Positions 1 to 5,750 of a stretch of DNA of 10,044 nucleotides are shown here, in pieces. Location: NCBI GenBank assembly GCA_002320775.1, contig DCKY01000010.1, positions 1 through 10,044 on the forward strand. The letters run 5' to 3'. Positions within the stretch are counted from its first letter, which is position 1; each line of letters begins with the position of its first letter. The notes under the pieces are model-generated. The model did not search any database and was not told where the DNA came from. It saw only the letters and a program-made list of their open reading frames with translations. A program made the position numbers and the translations under genes. This DNA is from Planctomycetes bacterium UBA1662 (GTDB lineage Bacteria; Planctomycetota; UBA8108).

Positions 1-1649
1 CGAGCCTCGATGAGGGAGGCTTCAAGACCTGGCTTCTGCATGGAGTCTCCGGAAGCGGCAAGACCGAGGTCTATCTCAGGGCTCTGCGGCGGGTGCTGGA
101 CAGGGGAGGAAGAGGCCTCGTCCTCGTACCCGAGATCTCACTGACCCCGCAGACGGTCCTGCGCTTCAAGCGCGCCCTCCCGGGCCACCGGGTGGCCGTA
201 CTGCACAGCATGCTGACGCCGAACGAACGAACCAGCCAGTGGCGAAATATCCAGGAGGGGCTGGCCGATGTGGTGATCGGCGCCAGGTCGGCCATCTTCG
301 CCCCGATCCCGAACCTTGAACTGATCGTGGTCGACGAAGAACACGAATCAAGCTACAAGCAGGACACCTCGCCCAGGTATCATGCCAGGGATGTAGCGGT
401 GCTGCGCGGCAAATTGCTCGAAGCGAACGTCATTCTCGGCTCCGCCACACCGGCCCTCGAATCGCTTCACAATGCCCGAGAAGGCAAATACGGGCTGCTC
501 AGACTGCCGCGCAGGGCGACCACCCACGGCCTGCCGAGAACCCATGTCGTCCAGCTCGACGGCAGGTTCTACAACCCTGACGGCAGCGGCCTGATCTCCC
601 GCGAGCTCGACATGATGGTCCGCAAGGAGCTCAAGCGCGGCGCCCAGAGTATCCTCTATCTCAACCGGCGCGGCTTCACCACCTACCTCCACTGCCTCGA
701 ATGCGGCTGCGTCCTCAACTGCGATGAATGCGATGTGAGCCTCACCCTCCATCGCGGAGAGAACCTGCTGCGTTGCCACTACTGCGACCTGAAACAGATG
801 ATTCCCCGCCAATGTCCCGACTGTCGCTCAGGAAAGCTGAGACACAGCGGGGTGGGCACGGAGAAGGTGGTGGCTGAGATCTCGCGGCGTTTTCCGGATG
901 CGCGGGTCCTGCGTCTCGACAGGGACACCGTAAGAAACCACCAGCTGCTCAAGGAGGCGCTTGGGTCCTTCTCCCGCGGCGAATACGACATCCTCGTGGG
1001 AACCCAGATGGTGGCCAAAGGCCATGATTTCCCCGGGGTGAATCTCGTCGGCATCCTGCTGGCGGACACGGGGCTTCATTTTCCCGATTTCAGAGCCGCC
1101 GAGCGGACCTGGCAGCTGCTGACCCAGGTAGCCGGACGGGCCGGACGCGGAGAGGAGCGGGGCCTCGCGATCATCCAGACCTTCTCGCCTGGACATTACG
1201 CGATCGCCAGCGCGGCAAATGGAGAGGACGAAAAATTCTGCCGCAAGGAGCTTGAATACCGAAGAACACTCGGCTATCCCCCCTTCGGCCGCCTGGTGAA
1301 GATCCTGCTGAGCGGTAAGCAGGAAGATGCTGTCTGTGAAGAAGCCTCCAGGATCGCGAAGCTGCTCAGAGAAGCGGCCGCTGCCGGTGACAGCAAAACG
1401 GACAAAGACCAGGGCGGTCTTTTCGACCTAAAAAAAACCGGGACGGGAGCTATCGCATCCCGTCCCCGGATTCTTGGTCCGGCACCCGCCCCCCTAACCA
1501 GACTCCAGGGCAAGTTCCGTATACAGATTTTGATCAAATCTCCTACGAGCGCCGTTAACCAGCAACTCCTGGAGAGCGTCGAGGACAAGCTGAAACCTCG
1601 CAGAGGCGTCGACCTGCTCCTCGACGTCGATCCCCAGTCGATGCTTTGA
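1..1649 (+). CDS. priA: Primosomal protein N' (replication restart DNA helicase PriA), 5' end missing
   Basis: The frame is open from the left edge (first full codon at 3), so the N-terminal DNA-binding part lies outside the window. PriA is a superfamily 2 3'-5' helicase that reloads the replisome at stalled forks. The Walker A motif GVSGSGKTEVY is at about 42-74 and the DEEH box at 333-344, followed by ILGSATPALES. Eight cysteines in CxxC-type pairs at about 690-830 (CLECGC, CDEC, CHYC, CPDC) form the family's zinc-binding insertion. Helicase motifs V and VI follow as GTQMVAKGHDFP and QVAGRAGRG. The C-terminal LGPAPAPLTRLQGKFR is also typical. Between the helix LLREAAAAG and that motif lies a polar stretch of about 20 extra residues that overlaps an antisense terminator. 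A GTG at 93 is internal and is not the start. The gene converges on the HU gene 18 bp away. The identification is secure. Confidence 0.97.
   Translation, partial: SLDEGGFKTWLLHGVSGSGKTEVYLRALRRVLDRGGRGLVLVPEISLTPQTVLRFKRALPGHRVAVLHSMLTPNERTSQWRNIQEGLADVVIGARSAIFAPIPNLELIVVDEEHESSYKQDTSPRYHARDVAVLRGKLLEANVILGSATPALESLHNAREGKYGLLRLPRRATTHGLPRTHVVQLDGRFYNPDGSGLISRELDMMVRKELKRGAQSILYLNRRGFTTYLHCLECGCVLNCDECDVSLTLHRGENLLRCHYCDLKQMIPRQCPDCRSGKLRHSGVGTEKVVAEISRRFPDARVLRLDRDTVRNHQLLKEALGSFSRGEYDILVGTQMVAKGHDFPGVNLVGILLADTGLHFPDFRAAERTWQLLTQVAGRAGRGEERGLAIIQTFSPGHYAIASAANGEDEKFCRKELEYRRTLGYPPFGRLVKILLSGKQEDAVCEEASRIAKLLREAAAAGDSKTDKDQGGLFDLKKTGTGAIASRPRILGPAPAPLTRLQGKFRIQILIKSPTSAVNQQLLESVEDKLKPRRGVDLLLDVDPQSML
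1429..1469 (-). terminator. Intrinsic terminator of the HU gene, embedded in priA
   Basis: Read on the minus strand, a stem GGGACGGGA/TCCCGTCCC (9 perfect pairs, 1440-1448 with 1458-1466) is extended by two C-G pairs after a one-base bulge. A 9-nt loop closes it, and eight T residues follow immediately (the A run at 1430-1437 on the plus strand). This is the standard GC-rich hairpin plus U-tract layout. It only works leftwards, so the HU gene, whose stop is at 1668, is the obvious client. It lies about 200 nt beyond that stop and wholly within the priA reading frame. Termination itself is inferred from the layout. Confidence 0.85.
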
Positions 1650-1660
1650 GCCTCGACTGG
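1634..1660. terminator. Inverted repeat between convergent priA and HU genes, possible weak bidirectional terminator
   Basis: CCAGTCGA (1634-1641) pairs perfectly with TCGACTGG (1653-1660). After one mismatch an inner GCT/AGC stem closes a 3-nt loop. The hairpin includes the priA stop codon (TGA, 1647-1649). No T-tract follows on either strand, so it is not a canonical intrinsic terminator. It may protect 3' ends or slow polymerase. It is the only candidate I see for ending the priA transcript. Confidence 0.4.
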
Positions 1661-1667
1661 CCCAATC

Positions 1668-2135
1668 TCAGTCGGTATACGACCACGTGGAAGTAGTCGG
1701 CTCCGCTGCCGTCTCGGTTTGAGCAACCTCCGTCGGGACCGTCTCGACTGGAGCCGGCTCTGGGGCTGTCTCAGCGACCGGAGTCTCTGCCATGGGAGCT
1801 GGAGTCGCAGGAATCTCAACAACCGGAGCTTCTTCAGCGGCCGCCGCAGTTTCAAGAGTTTTAGCGCAAAGCATCTCCTTGAACTGCTTGCCGACCTTGA
1901 AGGCGCAACGGGTTGAAGCCTTGATCATCATCGGCTCACCAGTGCGAGGATTGCGACCTTCTCGGGCCTTGGTCTGCCGCGCCTCAAAGGTTCCGAATCC
2001 CATTAGCTGCACTTTGCCCGTATCCCTAACACCTTCCTTAATCGTTTCAAGGATTGTGTTTACGTAAACATCCGCGCTGCTTTTGCTACAGTCCAACGAC
2101 TTCGCAACAGCATCAATTACACCAGCCTTGTTCAT
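1668..2135 (-). CDS. HU-family DNA-binding protein with acidic C-terminal tail
   Basis: This is a 155-residue protein. Residues 1-95 are a full HU/IHF fold that dimerises and bends DNA in the nucleoid. They include the signature GFGTFEARQTKAREGRNP (about 46-63) with the intercalating-arm proline, and the C-terminal AFKVGKQFKEML helix. Residues 96-155 are an Ala/Pro/Glu/Thr-rich tail with 11 acidic residues and no Lys or Arg, ending in Trp-Ser-Tyr-Thr-Asp. Known tailed bacterial HUs mostly carry basic Lys/Ala/Pro tails, so this is unusual. Cysteines at 16, 77 and 90 are also uncommon in HU. The ATG at 2135 is chosen because AGGAG (2143-2147) sits 7 nt upstream and the HU alignment begins there; 11 further in-frame codons upstream run through the SD region. 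It converges with priA and diverges from selA. Confidence 0.95.
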   Translation of the reverse strand: MNKAGVIDAVAKSLDCSKSSADVYVNTILETIKEGVRDTGKVQLMGFGTFEARQTKAREGRNPRTGEPMMIKASTRCAFKVGKQFKEMLCAKTLETAAAAEEAPVVEIPATPAPMAETPVAETAPEPAPVETVPTEVAQTETAAEPTTSTWSYTD

Positions 2136-2161
2136 CTCTTCACTCCTCTCGCCTGACGGCG
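2136..2161 (-). promoter_or_regulatory. HU ribosome binding site abutted by a small stem-loop
   Basis: On the minus strand AGGAG (2143-2147) lies 7 nt before the HU ATG. A small perfect stem CGCC/GGCG with loop GTCA (2150-2161) ends two bases before it. A hairpin this close to the SD could affect ribosome loading, but four pairs is a small stem and chance is possible. Confidence 0.6.
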
Positions 2162-2183
2162 TGAACAATTGGCTTAAACAGCA

Positions 2184-2211
2184 GGTTTTCCCGCAGGGGT
2201 GCGAGGAAACC
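2184..2211 (-). promoter_or_regulatory. Stem-loop in the HU mRNA leader
   Basis: On the plus strand GGTTTTC (2184-2190) pairs with GGAAACC (2205-2211), with one G-T pair. After one mismatch, CGCA (2192-2195) pairs with TGCG (2200-2203) around a four-base loop that reads GGGG on plus and CCCC in the HU mRNA. This makes about 11 pairs in a 28-nt span. It lies between the predicted HU transcription start (near 2226) and the HU start codon. No T-tract follows in either direction, so a leader structure is more likely than a terminator. The role is unknown. Confidence 0.5.
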
Positions 2212-2232
2212 CTCTAATCTCCACTGACGGGC

Positions 2233-2261
2233 AGTATTCTATGTTCCGAAAAAGTTGTCAA
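2233..2261 (-). promoter_or_regulatory. Predicted sigma70-type promoter for the HU gene
   Basis: On the minus strand a perfect -35 TTGACA (2256-2261) is followed after exactly 17 bp by AATACT (2233-2238), a 4/6 match to TATAAT. An alternative -10, TAGAAT, matches 5/6 but has only 14 bp spacing. Transcription would start near 2226, giving a leader of about 90 nt that contains two stem-loops. The perfect -35, ideal spacing and position upstream of a well-placed gene support it. The -10 is mediocre. Confidence 0.6.
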
Positions 2262-2279
2262 CACCAAAAGATAAGTGTA

Positions 2280-2314
2280 TTTCCGGAAAACAAGTCATTT
2301 CGTCTTTTAGACGA
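2280..2314. promoter_or_regulatory. Palindromes in the HU/selA divergent control region, possible operators
   Basis: TTTCCGGAAA (2280-2289) is a perfect 10-bp palindrome. A related half-like sequence TTCCGAAA occurs at 2244-2251, inside the HU promoter spacer. Eleven bases further on, TCGTCT (2300-2305) and AGACGA (2309-2314) form a perfect 6-bp inverted repeat around TTT. The second repeat covers the place where a selA -35 would be expected. Their placement suggests protein binding, but no regulator is known from this window. Confidence 0.35.
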
Positions 2315-2322
2315 TTCACAGA

Positions 2323-2328
2323 TATACT
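2323..2328 (+). promoter_or_regulatory. Candidate -10 element for selA, implying a leaderless mRNA
   Basis: TATACT (5/6 match to TATAAT) ends 8 bp before the selA ATG at 2337. Transcription would begin about 7 bp downstream, at 2335-2337, essentially on the start codon. No good -35 lies 17 bp upstream; that position holds the 2300-2314 inverted repeat. No Shine-Dalgarno-like sequence precedes the ATG, which fits a leaderless message. Confidence 0.45.
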
Positions 2329-2336
2329 TCAGTGAC

Positions 2337-3737
2337 ATGACTAAAAATCTGCTCAAGACACTTCCACAGGTCGAAAAAGCGCTTCAGTGGCGTGAGATCA
2401 AGGATCTCGCGGAGCGGTATTCCCGCTCCGAATTGACCCGGGTGCTACGCTCCACCCTGGAGGAAATCCGCACCGCCCTCCTCGCCGAGAGCCTTGATCC
2501 GGCCAGGGCCGAGCGGCTGGCCTCCCGGGAAGGCATCGTGGGCCGCCTGCGAAGGCTTCTCGCCTCGCGCCTGCGCTCCTCGTACCGTAAGGTCATCAAC
2601 GGCACCGGTGTCCTCCTGCATACAGGCCTCGGACGCTCCGTTCTCCCGAGCGCGGCAGTCGATGCTTTCAGAGCCAATCATACGGGCTATTCCATCGTGG
2701 AGGTGGATGGACGCAGCGGAGAACGAAACCAGCGCGAGGGGGCGCTGAGGGAAGTTCTCTGCGAGCTGACCGGAGCGGAATCAGCCACCGTCGTCAACAA
2801 CAACGCCGCCGCCACATTGCTCATCCTCGGCACCTTCGCCCGGGGCAAGGAGGTCATCGTTTCACGCGGCCAGCTTGTTGAGATCGGCGGTTCCTTCCGC
2901 GTACCCGACATCATGAAGGAAAGCGGCGCCCGCCTGGTCGAGGTCGGAACGACAAACCGGACCTACGCAAAAGATTTCGAAGCCGCGATCACTCCGGATA
3001 CGGGAATGCTGCTCGAGGTTCACACCTCCAATTACGCGATCCGCGGCTTTGCCCATCACACTCCGCTGGAAGACCTCGTCGAGCTCGGCGCCAGCAAGGG
3101 ACTGCCGGTTGCGAGCGATCTCGGCTCGGGCTGTTTCCTGGACATGATGAAGTTCGGCTTCGAGCACGAGCCGCTGGTTCGCGACAAGGTCCTGGCCGGC
3201 CCAGAGGTCGTCTGCTTCAGCGGTGACAAATTGCTCGGCGGCCCGCAGGCCGGCATCATCGTAGGAAAAAAAACAGCGGTCGAGAAGGTCCGAGCCCATC
3301 CTCTCTTCCGCGCGCTGAGGGTCGACAAGGTGAGCCTCACCCTGCTGGAGGCTACGCTGGGGCTCTACCGCAACCCCGAGAAGGTGCAGGAGAACATCCC
3401 TATCCTCCGAATGCTCTCCCTCCCGGAACAGGAACTGAAAGCCAGGGCGGATGCCTTCGCCGGCGAACTGGGTAACGACACCGGCCGCCTGGCTCTCGAA
3501 GTGGTTGAGAGCTCGGCGCAGACCGGCAGCGGCTCACTCCCCGACCAGGCCATACCCAGCTGGGCCCTGGCCCTCGAACACTCTGAGCTGAATCCCCGAA
3601 AGCTCTCCGAGGCTCTCAGGTCAGCCAACCCGCCGGTGTTTACCCGGGTCCACGGGGACCGTGTGCTGGTGGATTTCCGCACCCTCCTCGATGGAGACGA
3701 AGAAGACCTCGCGCGGATTCTCAAGCGCCTGGCCTGA
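2337..3737 (+). CDS. selA: L-seryl-tRNA(Sec) selenium transferase
   Basis: This is a 466-residue PLP enzyme that turns seryl-tRNA(Sec) into selenocysteinyl-tRNA(Sec) using selenophosphate, in the cytosol as a large ring complex. From memory it tracks E. coli SelA along its length: VINGTGVLLHTGLGR, VNNNAAATLL, VEIGGSFRVPD, EVGTTNRT, VHTSNYAI, SDLGSG and SGDKLLGGPQAGIIVGKK. The PLP-binding lysine of the SGDK motif is Lys298 (E. coli Lys295). Length is normal and the N-terminal tRNA-binding domain is present. The ATG at 2337 matches the family start (MTKNLLKTLPQVEKAL). The frame stays open upstream to 2199, but that part is AT-rich and unlike SelA. There is no SD. No selB, selD or tRNA(Sec) gene is visible here. 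Its convergent neighbour begins 25 bp after its stop. Confidence 0.96.
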   Translation: MTKNLLKTLPQVEKALQWREIKDLAERYSRSELTRVLRSTLEEIRTALLAESLDPARAERLASREGIVGRLRRLLASRLRSSYRKVINGTGVLLHTGLGRSVLPSAAVDAFRANHTGYSIVEVDGRSGERNQREGALREVLCELTGAESATVVNNNAAATLLILGTFARGKEVIVSRGQLVEIGGSFRVPDIMKESGARLVEVGTTNRTYAKDFEAAITPDTGMLLEVHTSNYAIRGFAHHTPLEDLVELGASKGLPVASDLGSGCFLDMMKFGFEHEPLVRDKVLAGPEVVCFSGDKLLGGPQAGIIVGKKTAVEKVRAHPLFRALRVDKVSLTLLEATLGLYRNPEKVQENIPILRMLSLPEQELKARADAFAGELGNDTGRLALEVVESSAQTGSGSLPDQAIPSWALALEHSELNPRKLSEALRSANPPVFTRVHGDRVLVDFRTLLDGDEEDLARILKRLA

Positions 3738-3762
3738 AAGCCGAAAAACCGGCAGAACCCGC

Positions 3763-4701
3763 TCAGACGTCACAGAGCCTGACGGCCTCATTGAGAGACT
3801 TGAGCGGATCGCGAGTAGGAATGAATTCCTGCCCCACATAGCCCTTATAGCCCGTCTCTGCGATCGCCTTCATGATGCCCGGATAGTTGAGCTCCTGCCG
3901 GTTATCCAGCTCGGCGCGGCCGGGAACGCCGGCTGTATGATAGTGTCCGATGTAGTCCTTGCACTCGCGCAGACGCACGATGACATCCCCCTCCATGATC
4001 TGGACATGGTAGATGTCGAAGAGCATCTTCATCCGGGGAGAGCCTACGCGCTGGCACACCTCGAGGGCGTACTCGATCTTGTCGCACATATAGCCCGGAT
4101 GTCCCTTCATCTTCACATCGACACGGGAATTGAGCATCTCGAGGCAAATATCCACCTTCTTTTTCTCAGCGTGTCCGACGATTTTCTTGAAGCCGGAGAC
4201 CATGTTGTTGATGGCGTCCTCGTCGCTGAGCCCCTTGCGAAAACCGGAAAAGCTGATCACGCTGGTGAAGCCAGCCTCGGCGGTCTCATCGATCCGCTTG
4301 CGGAGACTATCGATGCAGGCGGCCTGCTCCTCCTTGTGAGCGAAGCCCGTACGAAACCCGTGGGTTGGCGTGATTGCGCAGCTCAGGCCGAGCTTCTTGA
4401 GCATAGGCCAGTGCTTCGGAGGAACGAGCTCAACCGACTTGATCCCCATCTTCACCGCCGCCTGGGCAAGGGCCTCGACCTTCATGGGATTGAAGCACCA
4501 GGAAACCACCGACTGGTTGATCCTGCCCTTGTTCGCCCGGTAGTAGCCATCTTCGGCTCCATCCGCGCGGCGGCCGGAGAGAAGCCCCCCGACAGCGGCG
4601 ACACCGGCAAAGGCGCCGTTCCTCAGCATGGATCTGCGACTCGGCAGCTCTTTTCCCGCAACAGCCGGCGTTTCCCTGCCGGTCTCTTCGGATGAACTCA
4701 T
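3763..4701 (-). CDS. Tat-exported hydroxypyruvate isomerase-like TIM-barrel protein
   Basis: This 312-residue protein has a twin-arginine signal: SRRSMLRN at 21-28, a hydrophobic Ala/Gly/Val/Leu stretch at 29-42, and likely cleavage near ADGA (46-49). The mature part is an AP-endonuclease-2-type sugar phosphate isomerase/epimerase barrel most like Hyi, which interconverts hydroxypyruvate and tartronate semialdehyde. Expected acid/base and metal residues are present: Glu188 (ICLEMLNS), Asp229 and His232 (LFDIYHVQ), His255 followed by TAGVPGRAE, and Glu292 (GQEF). Export is odd for a cytosolic enzyme family, though Tat-tagged members of this barrel are common in planctomycete-type genomes. The true substrate may be another sugar. 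The start is set by AGGAG (4710-4714), 8 nt before the ATG. It is the last gene of the leftward run. Confidence 0.88.
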   Translation of the reverse strand: MSSSEETGRETPAVAGKELPSRRSMLRNGAFAGVAAVGGLLSGRRADGAEDGYYRANKGRINQSVVSWCFNPMKVEALAQAAVKMGIKSVELVPPKHWPMLKKLGLSCAITPTHGFRTGFAHKEEQAACIDSLRKRIDETAEAGFTSVISFSGFRKGLSDEDAINNMVSGFKKIVGHAEKKKVDICLEMLNSRVDVKMKGHPGYMCDKIEYALEVCQRVGSPRMKMLFDIYHVQIMEGDVIVRLRECKDYIGHYHTAGVPGRAELDNRQELNYPGIMKAIAETGYKGYVGQEFIPTRDPLKSLNEAVRLCDV

Positions 4702-4714
4702 TTGATCTTCTCCT
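4702..4714 (-). promoter_or_regulatory. Ribosome binding site of the Tat-exported isomerase
   Basis: On the minus strand AGGAG (4710-4714) lies 8 nt before the ATG at 4701. This fixes a start that leaves a 21-residue leader ahead of the twin arginines; the next in-frame ATG (residue 25) would destroy the Tat motif. Confidence 0.8.
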
Positions 4715-4748
4715 GGTTTAGCCGCCAGCTCCCAAAGGCGCCCTGGTC

Positions 4749-5750
4749 TCAGGGGCTCTTCAGCAGCCTGGCCATTTCTTCAAGAATCCGGGGAGTGGGA
4801 ACCTTCTTTTTTCCCATGGCCAGCAGGACGAAGTTGTCAGCCAGCACCTCCTCGGGGTGAATGATGTATCCCGTATTCTTACCGATCTTGCTGTGAAAGT
4901 CTTCTACGCCCGCGGGATCGAAGAGACGAGGTTTTCCCTCGATCAGCGCCGGTACCCACTTCCCGGACTCCTTCCTGACCTCCATCAACCGGAAAACGAG
5001 ATAGCGGAAGAACTCTCCTCCCTTTTTCTCATCGTATTTCTCCGCAGATGAATAGAGCACCGGCACAAGCGAAAGCGGCTTTCCCTCAATGCTGACCTCC
5101 ACACGGTAACGCGAACCTACCGCGTCCGGGTTGGTCAGCCGTCGGGGCTCAAGCTCCCCGGGGAGCCTGACATCTCCGCAGGGTAAAAAACCAACGATCC
5201 GATAGAGCTTGTCACGCAGCTCCGGCTGGTTCCTGCTCAGGATATGAAAGAGCTCATGAAGCAAAAGACGCGTCAGGCCCTTCTCCTTGCGCGATGCGAT
5301 CCTCCTGGGAAGAACGACGGCGGCGGCGCGGCAATAGGCCGCTCCTCCCTCCTCCTTCCCGCTCGTTTTGACCAGGTGGATCTCCGGAGGAAAGCCCAGC
5401 TTGAAACCCGCCAGCTTTTCGCTTACCGCCTGGAGGCTGCGTGTGATCGTCGCGGTCTCCTCCTCGCTCCAGGGCAACACCTCGCCCGTGATGAACTGGA
5501 TGAAGCGCTCCTCGTTAACGGCGGCGGCCGTCTTCAGCCGCGCCGAGCGATCAAATGGACTCAGGGCCGCGAGAAATTCATCCCGGCTGCCGAGAATTTT
5601 GCGTCCCTGCTCAACCGAGCTGAAACGAACCACTGTCCCGGGATGCAGCTTGAACCCCCCAGCCTCTTCCTCCGCCGACAGGAATCCACTCCCCAGCGTG
5701 AAGAGAAAGACCGTGGCCGCCAGCGGACCTCGAATCCGTCGGCTCTTCAT
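4749..5750 (-). CDS. Secreted HExxH metalloprotease-like protein of unknown function
   Basis: This 333-residue protein has a Sec signal peptide: MKSRRIRG, a hydrophobic core at about 9-24, and a likely cut after FLSA (residue 26). The mature N-terminal region contains LSPFDRSARLKT (63-74), which looks like a conserved family block. RLLLHELFHILSRN (161-174) holds a zinc-metalloprotease HExxH motif (His165, Glu166, His169). Near the C terminus HPEEVLADNF (298-307) offers a glutamate as third zinc ligand, as in gluzincins. Peptidase activity is inferred and no target is known. Its ATG overlaps the kinase stop in ATGA (5747-5750), and no SD is visible, so translation is probably coupled to the kinase. 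The isomerase gene follows after 47 bp. Confidence 0.8.
   Translation of the reverse strand: MKSRRIRGPLAATVFLFTLGSGFLSAEEEAGGFKLHPGTVVRFSSVEQGRKILGSRDEFLAALSPFDRSARLKTAAAVNEERFIQFITGEVLPWSEEETATITRSLQAVSEKLAGFKLGFPPEIHLVKTSGKEEGGAAYCRAAAVVLPRRIASRKEKGLTRLLLHELFHILSRNQPELRDKLYRIVGFLPCGDVRLPGELEPRRLTNPDAVGSRYRVEVSIEGKPLSLVPVLYSSAEKYDEKKGGEFFRYLVFRLMEVRKESGKWVPALIEGKPRLFDPAGVEDFHSKIGKNTGYIIHPEEVLADNFVLLAMGKKKVPTPRILEEMARLLKSP

Noticed and set aside
2199..2336. Possible 46-residue N-terminal extension of SelA
   Set aside because: The stretch is AT-rich, contains the HU promoter and palindromes, and has no resemblance to SelA, whose homology begins at the ATG at 2337.
2136..2336. tRNA(Sec) gene next to selA
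   Set aside because: I looked for a UCA anticodon with a long acceptor and variable arm and found no cloverleaf; the region reads as promoter sequence.
3266..3276. Run of A residues inside selA as a T-tract for a minus-strand terminator or a slippage site
   Set aside because: No GC-rich hairpin precedes it on the minus strand. The reading frame is intact across it and encodes the expected Gly-Lys-Lys of SelA.
3740..3753. GCCG/CGGC stem after selA as a terminator
   Set aside because: It has only four pairs (five with a G-T pair) and no proper T-tract on either side, so it is too weak to call.
3661..4695. Long open frame of 344 codons on the plus strand
   Set aside because: It lies opposite the Tat-exported isomerase, which has a signal peptide, SD and conserved active-site residues. 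The plus-strand translation shows no family features and overlaps the end of selA.
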